A DNA stretch of 12,325 nt from Oscillospiraceae bacterium (GTDB lineage Bacteria > Bacillota_A > Clostridia > Oscillospirales > Oscillospiraceae), in NCBI GenBank assembly GCA_017537045.1, contig JAFYLN010000033.1:1-12325 (forward strand), given 5' to 3'. The notes beneath the pieces were generated by a model. That model saw only the letters and a list, made by a program, of their open reading frames with translations, had not been told where the DNA came from and did no database searches. How positions within the stretch are numbered: the stretch's first letter is position 1; every line of letters begins with the position of its first letter. This document shows positions 1-6,333 of this stretch, piece after piece. The position numbers and the translations under genes are program-made.

Positions 1-333
1 GCCTTCCTTAGTCTGGTGCAGGGTGTGCATGATCTCACGGCCGTGGTCGGAGTGCGTTGCAACACCGCCAGCGGTGAAGATCAGATAGTTACGGGCGACG
101 ATGCCATGAACATCGCAGCCGCAGATGCCGCGGGGTGCCTTCTTGGTGATGCGGCAGGGACCCATGGAGCAGATACGGCAGCAGGTGCCTGCTTCACCGA
201 ATCCGCAGTGAGGAGTCTGATTCTTAACACGCTGCTGCCAGGTGTCAGCGCCGACCTTGTTTGCAGTTTCCAGCAAAGCGTTGGTAGCGGCTTCCATCTC
301 CTCGACGGTGGTTGTAAATGCCCAATCCTTCAA
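1..333 (-). CDS. cooS: Ni-Fe carbon monoxide dehydrogenase catalytic subunit, N-terminal part
   Basis: This is the first 111 codons of an anaerobic CO dehydrogenase; the rest lies beyond the left edge. The family oxidises CO to CO2 reversibly at a Ni-Fe-S C-cluster and is cytoplasmic. Seen here: the N-terminal cluster region, with C43 in HCGFG, C51-C52 in TCC, C55, C60 in GPCRI and C71 in GICG. By family knowledge C43 and C51 match the ligands of the intersubunit D-cluster, and C52, C55, C60, C71 match the B-cluster. The downstream IVARN and HSDHGR motifs (residues 78-99) are also typical. The start is TTG at 333-331, because a strong AGGAGG lies 7-8 bases upstream and no ATG fits. An extra Cys (C73) sits just after the last B-cluster ligand, where I would expect alanine. 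Whether it serves a Wood-Ljungdahl pathway with acetyl-CoA synthase or a stand-alone CO oxidation cannot be seen. Confidence 0.93.
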   Translation of the reverse strand, partial: MKDWAFTTTVEEMEAATNALLETANKVGADTWQQRVKNQTPHCGFGEAGTCCRICSMGPCRITKKAPRGICGCDVHGIVARNYLIFTAGGVATHSDHGREIMHTLHQTKEG

Positions 334-340
334 AGTGATT

Positions 341-347
341 TCCTCCT
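341..347 (-). promoter_or_regulatory. ribosome binding site deciding the cooS TTG start
   Basis: On the minus strand AGGAGGA stands 7-8 bases before TTG at 333-331. It is the only strong Shine-Dalgarno sequence here, and the protein similarity begins directly after it, which fixes the non-ATG start. Confidence 0.8.
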
Positions 348-370
348 AATTGGTTGTATTCTCGTAAAAC

Positions 371-405
371 CGATACGTATCCTATCGTAGATACATAGTG
401 TATCG
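371..405 (-). promoter_or_regulatory. tandem dyad repeats downstream of cooS promoter, probable operator
   Basis: On the minus strand two 16-base units of form CGATA-N6-GTATC occur at 405-390 and 387-372, so the period is 18 bases. The first holds the dyad GATAC-N5-GTATC (404-390). The second holds the 10-base palindrome GATACGTATC, framed by CGATA and TATCG (387-371). The first unit also overlaps the palindrome TATCGATA (408-401). The units begin about at the predicted transcript start. The inference is an operator for a dimeric repressor acting on cooS. The protein that binds is unknown, and the CooA consensus (TGTCA-N6-YGACA) is not present. Confidence 0.55.
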
Positions 406-410
406 ATAAT

Positions 411-439
411 ATTGTACTAATTTAAGCTCCGAATGTCAA
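411..439 (-). promoter_or_regulatory. sigma-70-type promoter of cooS
   Basis: On the minus strand TTGACA (439-434), a 17-base spacer and TACAAT (416-411) form a near-consensus promoter. The predicted start at about 404 leaves a leader of about 70 bases before the TTG codon. Such a strong core promoter next to operator-like repeats suggests repression rather than activation as the main control. Confidence 0.75.
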
Positions 440-473
440 TTGTGTATTTTCTAGATTCCGACTTTGTTTTTCT

Positions 474-490
474 ATCCCCCACGGGGGGAT
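474..490. repeat. small GC-rich hairpin, ATCCCCC-ACG-GGGGGAT
   Basis: A perfect 7-base stem with a 3-base loop lies upstream of the cooS promoter. It has TTTT on its plus-strand side and AGAAAAAC on the other, so it is at best a weak terminator. The stretch 440-590 holds only this hairpin and the AT-rich dyad at 498-520; I see no gene in it. Confidence 0.3.
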
Positions 491-497
491 TTTCAGC

Positions 498-520
498 AAA
501 ATTACAAAATGTGTAAATTT
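498..520. promoter_or_regulatory. AT-rich dyad upstream of the cooS promoter
   Basis: AAAATTACA and TGTAAATTT flank AAATG, with 8 of 9 positions pairing. The centre is about 105 bases upstream of the predicted cooS start. This is operator-like in form; the factor is unknown. Confidence 0.3.
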
Positions 521-589
521 GCCTCTGTCCGGCTTTGTTTTTGCCGCTTTCATTGACTTAACCTGCAATATTCTTTTTGCATTCTCTTC

Positions 590-689
590 AAGTTTCAGTT
601 TGTCGCTCCGCTTCGATTTTGAATGCAGGGGCGGCTATTAGCCGCCCCTGCAATATCCACGATACACAGCACAATAAATATCAATTTAT
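590..689. repeat. intergenic palindromic repeat, copy A (short form)
   Basis: About 100 bases between asd and cooS. The outer ends are imperfect inverted repeats of the AGTTTCAGTTTGTCG / CAATTTA type found in copies B-E. The centre is a perfect hairpin at 625-651 with 12-base arms (GCAGGGGCGGCT) and a 3-base loop. It lacks the unique middle segment seen in B, C and D, so it looks like a deleted form of the same family. It contains no reading frame of note. Confidence 0.7.
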
Positions 690-698
690 CCATCCCGC

Positions 699-730
699 AA
701 AAACTGCCCGGTGCATGATGCACCGGGCAG
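699..730 (-). terminator. Rho-independent terminator of asd
   Basis: On the minus strand, 7 bases after the asd stop, the arms CTGCCCGGTGCA and TGCACCGGGCAG (730-704, 3-base loop) form a perfect 12-base stem. It is followed directly by TTTTT (703-699). It closes the hom-lysC-asd arm ahead of cooS. Confidence 0.9.
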
Positions 731-737
731 CAGCTAT

Positions 738-1739
738 TTACTTCACCAGCAGTTCTGCGATCTGGATGGCGTTAGTGGCAGCGCCCTTACGGACCTGGTC
801 ACCGCAGCACCACAGGCAGATGCCGTTGTCATCGGTCAGATCGGGACGGATGCGGCCGACAAAGACGATGTCCTGATCGGAGGTATCCAGCGGCATGGGG
901 TACATCTTTCTGGAGAGGTCATCCACCAGACGGCAGCCGGGGGCGTTTGCGATGGTCTCGCGCACCTGCTCCACGGAAATGTGCCGGTCAAAGCGCATCT
1001 GGACGGAAATGGAGTGGCTGCGCACAACGGGAACACGGACGCAGGTCATGGAGACCTTCAATTCAGGCAGGTGCATGATCTTGCGGCCCTCGTTCTGCAG
1101 CTTCATTTCCTCGCTGGTATAGCCTTCGCACTGTTCGCCGCCGATCTGGGGAATCAGATTGTAGGCAATCTGATGGGAGAATACCTTGGGTTCATAGGTC
1201 TTGCCTTCCCGCAGGGCTTCCACCTCGTTCATCAGCTCGATGGGACCGCCGGCACCTGCACCGGAAACAGCCTGATAGGAAGAGACGATCATGGACTTGA
1301 TAGGCGCAATAGCGTTCAGGGCATTGACCGCCGTGCAGGTGATGATGGTAGAGCAGTTGGGATTGCTGATGATGCCCTTGTGGTCCTTTACATCCCCGGG
1401 GTTAATCTCCGGAACCACCAGAGGCACATCGGGGTTCAAGCGGAACGCAGAAGAATTATCCACAAAGACTGCACCGGCCTTGACGATGGCGGGAGCAAAC
1501 TTCTTGGCGATGTCGTTCTCAGCCGCGCCCAGAACAATGTCCACACCTTCAAAGGCTTCGTCGCAGGCTTCCTGGATGGTCACTTCTTCGCCCTTGAACA
1601 GCAGCTTCTTACCGGCGGAGCGGGCAGATGCCAGCGGGATCAGCTTTCCCACGGGGAAATCGCGCTCGGCCAGAATCTTGATCATTTCCTGTCCCACGGC
1701 ACCGGTGGCACCCAGAACAGCAACGGTATAGAGTTTCAT
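738..1739 (-). CDS. asd: aspartate-semialdehyde dehydrogenase
   Basis: A 333-residue cytoplasmic enzyme that reduces aspartyl phosphate to aspartate semialdehyde with NADPH. This is the second common step to lysine (and diaminopimelate for the wall), threonine and methionine. Seen: the NADP-binding GATGAVG loop at residues 10-16, the catalytic cysteine C129 in SNPNCST, the SSYQAVSGAG segment (153-162), and the base H242 in RVPVVRSHS. The length is normal for the family. The start chosen is ATG at 1739-1737, with GGAGGT 7-8 bases upstream (1752-1747). An in-frame ATG two codons earlier sits too close to that site. It lies 93 bases after lysC, with no terminator between except a repeat hairpin, so co-transcription with lysC is likely. 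A strong terminator follows. Confidence 0.97.
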   Translation of the reverse strand: MKLYTVAVLGATGAVGQEMIKILAERDFPVGKLIPLASARSAGKKLLFKGEEVTIQEACDEAFEGVDIVLGAAENDIAKKFAPAIVKAGAVFVDNSSAFRLNPDVPLVVPEINPGDVKDHKGIISNPNCSTIITCTAVNALNAIAPIKSMIVSSYQAVSGAGAGGPIELMNEVEALREGKTYEPKVFSHQIAYNLIPQIGGEQCEGYTSEEMKLQNEGRKIMHLPELKVSMTCVRVPVVRSHSISVQMRFDRHISVEQVRETIANAPGCRLVDDLSRKMYPMPLDTSDQDIVFVGRIRPDLTDDNGICLWCCGDQVRKGAATNAIQIAELLVK

Positions 1740-1746
1740 GTTCATT

Positions 1747-1752
1747 ACCTCC
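1747..1752 (-). promoter_or_regulatory. ribosome binding site of asd
   Basis: GGAGGT on the minus strand is 7 bases from ATG at 1739. This rules out the longer in-frame starts at 1745 and 1784. Confidence 0.8.
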
Positions 1753-1763
1753 AATTTATCGGT

Positions 1764-1833
1764 AATGCAGAATGCAGAATGCAAAATGCAAAATGATTAC
1801 TCATTCTGCATTCAGCATTTTGAATTTTGCATT
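1764..1833. repeat. heptamer-based hairpin repeat between lysC and asd
   Basis: The plus-strand arm 1764-1795 is a tandem array of AATGCAG/AATGCAA heptamers (about 4.6 units). The arm 1802-1833 is its imperfect reverse complement; I count 26 of 32 positions matching, and several mismatches would be G-U pairs in RNA. The loop is about 6 bases. The outer edge touches the lysC stop codon, and the asd ribosome site lies 11 bases beyond the other edge. It is unrelated in sequence to copies A-E. Confidence 0.75.
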
Positions 1834-3149
1834 TATTTAACGAAGCTGTCATACAGGACGCGGATGGCATCCTTAAAGTCCTTGTTGTCAACACCGAAGA
1901 TGATGTTCAATTCGTCGGGGCCCTGGTTGATCATGCGGATATTGATACCCGCTTCACCAAGAGCGGCGAAGATCTTACCGGAAATACCGGGACGGAAGGC
2001 CATCTTACGGCCGACGGCAGCAACCACAGCGATCTTATCGTGGACATCCAGCGTATCAGGCTCCACCTCGCTCTGGATCTCGCTGAGAACTGTGTACAGA
2101 TGGGGTGCCAGCTTGTCAGTGGGGATCACCACAGATACGTTATCAATTCCGTTGGGCACATAATCCACACTGATGTTGTGGCGAACCAGAACCGTCAGAA
2201 CCTTGTGCAGGACACCGACCTGATTGCTCATGCCCTTCTTGGACAAAGAGATGATGGAGAAATCCTTCATGCCGGTAATGCCGGTAATAAACCGGTCAGG
2301 ATCGTGACCCTCTTCAAATCGCTCCTGAATGATGGTGCCGGGGTCGGCGGGGGCGTTGGTATTGCGGATGTTCAGGGGAATGTTCTTCTCGCGGACTGGA
2401 AAAATGGAGCCCTCGTGGAGCACCTGTGCGCCGGAGTAGCTCAGCTCCCGCAGCTCATCGTAGGTCACCTCGGGAATTGCCTGCGGATTATCAACAATGC
2501 GGGGGTCGGCCATGAGAATACCGGAAACGTCCGTCCAGTTCTCATAGACCTCTGCGCCCAGCGCAGCAGCTGCCAGAGAACCGGTAATGTCACTGCCGCC
2601 GCGGGAGAAGGTATGGATGGCGCCGCCGGGCATCACGCCGTAGAAGCCGGGGGTCACGATGCCCTTGCCGACCCAGCCATGCTCCCGCAGCGCCTGATAG
2701 CTCTGCTCCATATTGACATTGCCGTCCATGTTGAACTTGACCCAGTCCGCTGCATCCACAAACCGGAAGCCCAGATATGCTGCCATCAGGCGGGCGGAGT
2801 AATATTCACCGCGGCTGACCAGCTCCTCACGGGTCACTTCCTTCTTATCAATGCGCGCTTTTAGCGCTGCAAAATCGGATTCCAAGTCCAGCTTGATGCC
2901 CAGCTCATCGCGGATGCCGCAATAGCGGGACACGATCATATCATAAACCAGATCGCAGGGAACACCATATTTGGTGTGGGAATAGCACAGATATAAAAGA
3001 TCCGTAATCTTGTGATCATCCTTAAACCGCTTGCCTGCTGCAGAAACGACCACCACCCGGCGGGAGGGGTCTGCTTCAATAATGCTTTTGACTTTCCGGT
3101 ACTGGCCCGCATCCGCCATGGAGGAGCCGCCGAATTTTGCTACTTTCAT
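1833..3149 (-). CDS. lysC: aspartate kinase, monofunctional, with C-terminal ACT domains
   Basis: A 438-residue cytoplasmic kinase that phosphorylates the beta-carboxylate of aspartate, the first committed step to lysine, threonine and methionine. Seen: the KFGGSS nucleotide/substrate motif at residues 5-10, VVVVSAAGK (32-40), SRGEYYSARL (112-121), TFSRGGSDITGS (180-191) and NWTDVSGILMADPR (204-217). All are characteristic of the amino-acid kinase domain. Two ACT segments follow, near 300-345 and 374-430, so feedback control by an end product (lysine and/or threonine) is expected; which one cannot be told. The start is ATG at 3149 with GAGGA 6 bases upstream. It is the middle gene of the hom-lysC-asd arm. 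The 213-base gap from hom is almost entirely repeat copy B, and I found no convincing separate promoter. No lysine-riboswitch-like leader was recognised. Confidence 0.97.
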   Translation of the reverse strand: MKVAKFGGSSMADAGQYRKVKSIIEADPSRRVVVVSAAGKRFKDDHKITDLLYLCYSHTKYGVPCDLVYDMIVSRYCGIRDELGIKLDLESDFAALKARIDKKEVTREELVSRGEYYSARLMAAYLGFRFVDAADWVKFNMDGNVNMEQSYQALREHGWVGKGIVTPGFYGVMPGGAIHTFSRGGSDITGSLAAAALGAEVYENWTDVSGILMADPRIVDNPQAIPEVTYDELRELSYSGAQVLHEGSIFPVREKNIPLNIRNTNAPADPGTIIQERFEEGHDPDRFITGITGMKDFSIISLSKKGMSNQVGVLHKVLTVLVRHNISVDYVPNGIDNVSVVIPTDKLAPHLYTVLSEIQSEVEPDTLDVHDKIAVVAAVGRKMAFRPGISGKIFAALGEAGINIRMINQGPDELNIIFGVDNKDFKDAIRVLYDSFVK

Positions 3150-3165
3150 ACTTCTTCCTCTTTTC

Positions 3166-3349
3166 GAATTTCAATTTAGCGTATACCCTTCCGGCAAGAA
3201 TGTAGGGGCGGCTATCAACCACCCGCGCAGCAAAATATTACGTATGCGCATTGGGTTTTCGGCGAATTCGTAATGTTTCATTGCGCGGGCGATCAATGAT
3301 CGCCCACTACAAGAGGAACGATAGATCGTACGCTAAACATCAATTTATA
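3166..3349. repeat. intergenic palindromic repeat, copy B
   Basis: About 184 bases filling the hom-lysC gap. Each half reads TTTAGCGTA, then TGTAG(G/T)GG(C/G)G, CCCGCGCA and ATTACG towards the centre; the two halves are imperfect inverted repeats of about 80 bases. The middle (about 3248-3273) holds the family's unique segment, on the minus strand TTACGAATTCGCCGAAAAC. The left end lies a few bases upstream of the lysC ribosome site and the right end about 13 bases from the hom stop. There is no reading frame, so it resembles a MITE or REP-type element. Confidence 0.8.
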
Positions 3350-3362
3350 TAATCGTTACAAT

Positions 3363-4484
3363 TCACTGATTCATCGCAGCGATGAATGCGCCGGGGTGTG
3401 CTTTCAGCCATGCGTGCATCTGGGAAACGGACACCGGTTTGGTCACAACCGCGCCTTCCCAGCTTTCAGCCGTGTTTTCAGCAAGCCAGCTATCTGCTTC
3501 ACCGCGGACATAGTAGCACAGCTTTTCGGAGTTGTCTACGGTTACCTTTTCACCATAGCCGCAGTAGAAGCCCTTGCCGGACAGAATATCCACACAGTCC
3601 TGCACCACATTGTATGCCGTAGGATAGCGGCCTGCGCCCTGGCCGAAGAAGCTCATGCGGTCAGACACATCACCGATCAGGGTGATCAGGTTGTAGTTCA
3701 GGGGAACAGCGGATTCCGGCGCGCCCACGGGGAAGAGGGTGGGCTGGACATAGGCGCTGTAGGCACCGTTCTTCTGCTTGCCGGTGGACACCAGCTTACA
3801 CACCAGACCTCTTGCGGTAAAATTGGCCACATCCGCCGCACTGATATTCTGAATACCCGCAGCAGGAACACCATCCCGGTTCAGACTGACACCGAACGCA
3901 ATGTTGGCAGACAGGATAATCTTATGCCATGTATCGGTGCCCTCCACATCGGTGGAGGGGTTTGCTTCCGCATAGCCCAGCTTTTGTGCCTGACGCAGGG
4001 CATCTGCATAGTCCATACCGAGTCTCGTCATGGAGTCGAGAATGTAGTTGCAGGTGCCGTTCATGATACCGCCCACCTGATGGATCCGCTGGATACGGCG
4101 GGAACGCTCCACTTCACTCAGCCAGCCGATACCGCCGCCGACGGCTGCAGTGCAGCGGAACTTAACGCCCTTCTCCTCTGCCAGCGGCAGCAGCTCGTCA
4201 TAGAAAGTGGCAACCAGTGCCTTGTTGGAGGTGACCACGTTCTTACCGGCCTCAATGGCGGCACGCACGAATTCGTAAGCAGGGTGCAGACCACCCATTG
4301 CCTCAATGATGGTATCGATGGAATCATCCTCCAACACCCTTTTGAAGTCCCGGGTCACTTCCGCGTCGGGCAAAAAGACATCTTCCAGGCAGACTACCTT
4401 TGCTACCTGCATATCGTCGCGCTTTGCGGTAATATCATAAACGCCGCGGCCAACGACGCCAAAACCCAATAGACCGATTTTCAT
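3363..4484 (-). CDS. hom: homoserine dehydrogenase, short form without a full ACT domain
   Basis: A 373-residue enzyme that reduces aspartate semialdehyde to homoserine with NAD(P)H, the branch step to threonine and methionine. Seen: the GFGVVG nucleotide loop (7-12), the TSNKALVA motif with K88, GTCNYIL (143-149), and the substrate/catalytic region GYAEANPSTDVEG (170-182) with D184 and K188. The start chosen is ATG at 4484-4482, with GGAGG 8 bases upstream; the longer in-frame starts at 4499 and 4520 have no such site. Many Gram-positive homologues are about 430 residues and end in an ACT domain. Here only about 55 residues follow the catalytic part, too few for a full ACT fold, so threonine feedback on this step may be weak or absent. 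It is the first gene of the minus-strand arm, transcribed from the shared promoter with thrC. Confidence 0.95.
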   Translation of the reverse strand: MKIGLLGFGVVGRGVYDITAKRDDMQVAKVVCLEDVFLPDAEVTRDFKRVLEDDSIDTIIEAMGGLHPAYEFVRAAIEAGKNVVTSNKALVATFYDELLPLAEEKGVKFRCTAAVGGGIGWLSEVERSRRIQRIHQVGGIMNGTCNYILDSMTRLGMDYADALRQAQKLGYAEANPSTDVEGTDTWHKIILSANIAFGVSLNRDGVPAAGIQNISAADVANFTARGLVCKLVSTGKQKNGAYSAYVQPTLFPVGAPESAVPLNYNLITLIGDVSDRMSFFGQGAGRYPTAYNVVQDCVDILSGKGFYCGYGEKVTVDNSEKLCYYVRGEADSWLAENTAESWEGAVVTKPVSVSQMHAWLKAHPGAFIAAMNQ

Positions 4485-4492
4485 GAATTCTT

Positions 4493-4497
4493 CCTCC
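4493..4497 (-). promoter_or_regulatory. ribosome binding site of hom
   Basis: GGAGG on the minus strand, 8 bases before ATG at 4484. It overlaps the upstream ATG at 4499, which therefore cannot be the main start. Confidence 0.75.
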
Positions 4498-4526
4498 ATT
4501 ATACAGGTCAATTTTGTCACAATGTA

Positions 4527-4546
4527 GAATCAGATGTGTCCGATTC
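4527..4546. promoter_or_regulatory. dyad GAATC-N10-GATTC in the hom leader
   Basis: A perfect 5-base inverted repeat lies 20-40 bases downstream of the predicted hom transcript start. It is short enough to be chance; if real, it could be an operator acting on the hom side only. Confidence 0.25.
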
Positions 4547-4554
4547 GAAAACAC

Positions 4555-4602
4555 TTGCTTTTTCACGAGAAACAGTATATCATATGCTTACCCAAAAAGC
4601 AA
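4555..4602. promoter_or_regulatory. symmetric bidirectional promoter of hom-lysC-asd and thrC-thrB
   Basis: The perfect inverted repeat TTGCTTTTT (4555-4563) and AAAAAGCAA (4594-4602) is centred on an ATAT core. On the plus strand TTGCTT, 17 bases, TATCAT (4578-4583) reads towards thrC. On the minus strand TTGCTT (4602-4597), 17 bases, TATACT (4579-4574) reads towards hom, with an extended TG-A before the -10. The two -10 boxes overlap by two bases, so polymerase can bind in only one direction at a time. Predicted leaders are about 83 bases (hom) and 100 bases (thrC). The sequence match is direct; activity is inferred. Confidence 0.6.
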
Positions 4603-4689
4603 TCACACAAAAAAACAACTATTTCCGGGATTTCGGCTAAGATTTGTGCAGAAAGCAAAGAAACCGGCCGTTTCCGGGGGAGGTAAGCC

Positions 4690-6138
4690 ATGTTATACCA
4701 TTCTACGCGCAGCAGCGAGTCCTGTGTGGACAGTGCCCGGGCGGTGCTGACCGGTCTTGCACCTGACGGCGGCCTGTATATGCCCGAATATATTCCCGGC
4801 TTCGACTGGCAGCATTGTCTGACTCTTTCCGCGCAGGGTCAGTCCTGTGCCATTCTGTCCGCCCTGCTGCCCGATATTCCCGATATGAATTCACTGGTGG
4901 AGCGCGCCTACACCGGCAAATTTCAGACTGAAGAGCTGACCCCCACTGTCAGGGCAGGCCATTTTCACGTTCTGGAACTGTTCCGCGGCCCCACCTCCGC
5001 CTTCAAGGATGTGGCGCTCTCCATGCTGCCCCAGCTGCTGACCGCTGCCATGAAGCAGTGCGGAGCCGAAAAGGAGATCCTGATTCTGACTGCCACCTCC
5101 GGCGACACCGGCAAGGCTGCGCTGGCGGGCTTTGCAGATGTGCCCGGCGTGAAGATCTGCGTATTTTATCCCGATGGCGGTGTTTCCAAGGTGCAGCGTG
5201 CCCAGATGGTCACGCAGGAGGGGCGCAATGTAACAGTCTGCGCCGTCCGCGGTAATTTCGACGATGCACAAACCGGTGTCAAGAACATCTTCGCCGCCTG
5301 CCAGGGCAAGGCGCTGAAATACGACCTGTCCTCTGCCAACTCCATCAATATTGGCCGGCTGGCACCGCAGGTCATGTATTACTTCAAAGCCTACCGTGAC
5401 CTGCTGGATGCTGGCACCATCAAACTGGGAGATACCGTGAATTTCTCCGTCCCTACGGGCAACTTCGGTGATATTCTGGCGGGCTACCTTGCAAAGCTGC
5501 TGGGACTTCCCGTGGGCATGCTGATCTGCGCTTCCAACGCCAACAATGTGCTGACGGACTTCATCCGCACCGGCACCTACGACAGGCGCCGTCCCCTGTT
5601 GAAAACCACTTCCCCCTCCATGGACATTCTGGTGTCCTCCAATCTGGAGCGTCTGCTGTATCTGATGAGCGCCTGCGATACCAGGCTGGTGGCGGAACTG
5701 ATGCAGAAACTGAATGCGGACGGTGTTTACACCGTTCCTGAAACCATGAAAGATGCCATTTGCAAGGAATTCTGGGCAGGCTGCTGTGATGATGCCAAAG
5801 CTGCTGAGACCATTGCCAGAGTCTGGAACGAGCAGCATTATCTCTGCGATCCCCACACCGCCGCTGGCTGGGCTGTTGCGCAGGAGTATATACAGGCAAC
5901 CGGTGATAACCGTCCCATGGTTGTGCTGTCCACCGCATCTCCCTACAAGTTCCCCGCAGCCGTTCTGGAGGCCATCGGCGGTGATCTTTCCGGCGACGAA
6001 TTTGACCAGATGGAGCGTCTTTCCGAAACCACCGGCGTTGCTATCCCCGCCAACCTTGCCACCCTGCGGGGCAAGGCAGAGCTGCACACCGGCGTGATCA
6101 ACAAGGAAGATATGCTGGATTTCGTTCTAGATTTGTGA
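4690..6138 (+). CDS. thrC: threonine synthase (PLP enzyme)
   Basis: A 482-residue cytoplasmic enzyme that converts O-phosphohomoserine to threonine with release of phosphate. Seen: the N-terminal STRS...GLAPDGGLYMPE segment (5-33) typical of the family, the PLP lysine K106 in PTSAFKDVAL, the phosphate/PLP loop TATSGDTGKAA (134-144), SSANSIN (214-220) and VPTGNFGD (254-261). The length is of the longer threonine-synthase type (E. coli has about 428 residues). The start is ATG at 4690, preceded by GGGGGAGG six bases upstream. It is the first gene of the plus-strand arm, driven from the promoter shared with hom. thrB follows after a gap of 195 bases that is nearly all repeat copy C, and there is no classical terminator between them. 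The leader has no threonine-rich reading frame, so classical thr attenuation is not supported. Confidence 0.97.
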   Translation: MLYHSTRSSESCVDSARAVLTGLAPDGGLYMPEYIPGFDWQHCLTLSAQGQSCAILSALLPDIPDMNSLVERAYTGKFQTEELTPTVRAGHFHVLELFRGPTSAFKDVALSMLPQLLTAAMKQCGAEKEILILTATSGDTGKAALAGFADVPGVKICVFYPDGGVSKVQRAQMVTQEGRNVTVCAVRGNFDDAQTGVKNIFAACQGKALKYDLSSANSINIGRLAPQVMYYFKAYRDLLDAGTIKLGDTVNFSVPTGNFGDILAGYLAKLLGLPVGMLICASNANNVLTDFIRTGTYDRRRPLLKTTSPSMDILVSSNLERLLYLMSACDTRLVAELMQKLNADGVYTVPETMKDAICKEFWAGCCDDAKAAETIARVWNEQHYLCDPHTAAGWAVAQEYIQATGDNRPMVVLSTASPYKFPAAVLEAIGGDLSGDEFDQMERLSETTGVAIPANLATLRGKAELHTGVINKEDMLDFVLDL

Positions 6139-6140
6139 TT

Positions 6141-6320
6141 CAAATTTCAGTTTATCGTACTGCTTCGATAGTGAATGTAGGGGCGGCGACCCGCCGCCCG
6201 GCGGCACAATGTTACGAATTCGCCGAAATCCAATGCAAATTCGCAGCATTTCTCTGCGCGGGCGACCAATGGTCGCCCCTACATTATCTACGGCACACAG
6301 CGCGATAAACATCAATTTAT
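6141..6320. repeat. intergenic palindromic repeat, copy C
   Basis: About 180 bases filling the thrC-thrB gap, starting 3 bases after the thrC stop and ending 2-3 bases before the thrB GGAG. The ends are inverted: AAATTTCAGTTTATCG at the left and CGATAAACATCAATTTAT at the right. Both inner arms contain AATGTAGGGGCG. The centre (6212-6235) carries the unique segment TTACGAATTCGCCGAAA in plus orientation, opposite to copies B and D. No reading frame. Confidence 0.8.
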
Positions 6321-6333
6321 ATGGAGAAAGAAT

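Noticed and set aside
16..390. A plus-strand protein across the left edge
   Set aside because: It is the antisense shadow of cooS, whose cysteine motifs are clear on the minus strand.
371..405. A CooA or Crp/Fnr binding site at cooS
   Set aside because: The dyads are GATAC/GTATC based and do not fit TGTCA-N6-YGACA or TTGAT-N4-ATCAA; their position after the -10 also argues against an activator site.
1764..1833. A CRISPR array
   Set aside because: The repeats are directly adjoining 7-base units with no spacers, and the two arms are inverted.
3150..3362. A lysine riboswitch upstream of lysC
   Set aside because: The gap is accounted for by repeat copy B, whose sequence recurs at thrC-thrB and after tldE; no riboswitch core was recognised.
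4498..4503. A perfect TATAAT on the minus strand as a -10 box for hom
   Set aside because: It overlaps the hom ribosome site, so a transcript from it would lack the Shine-Dalgarno sequence, and no acceptable -35 lies 16-18 bases upstream.
4590..4689. A threonine attenuator or T-box leader ahead of thrC
   Set aside because: There is no start codon with a threonine-rich short frame, no T-box-like conserved bulge and no terminator/antiterminator pair in the leader.
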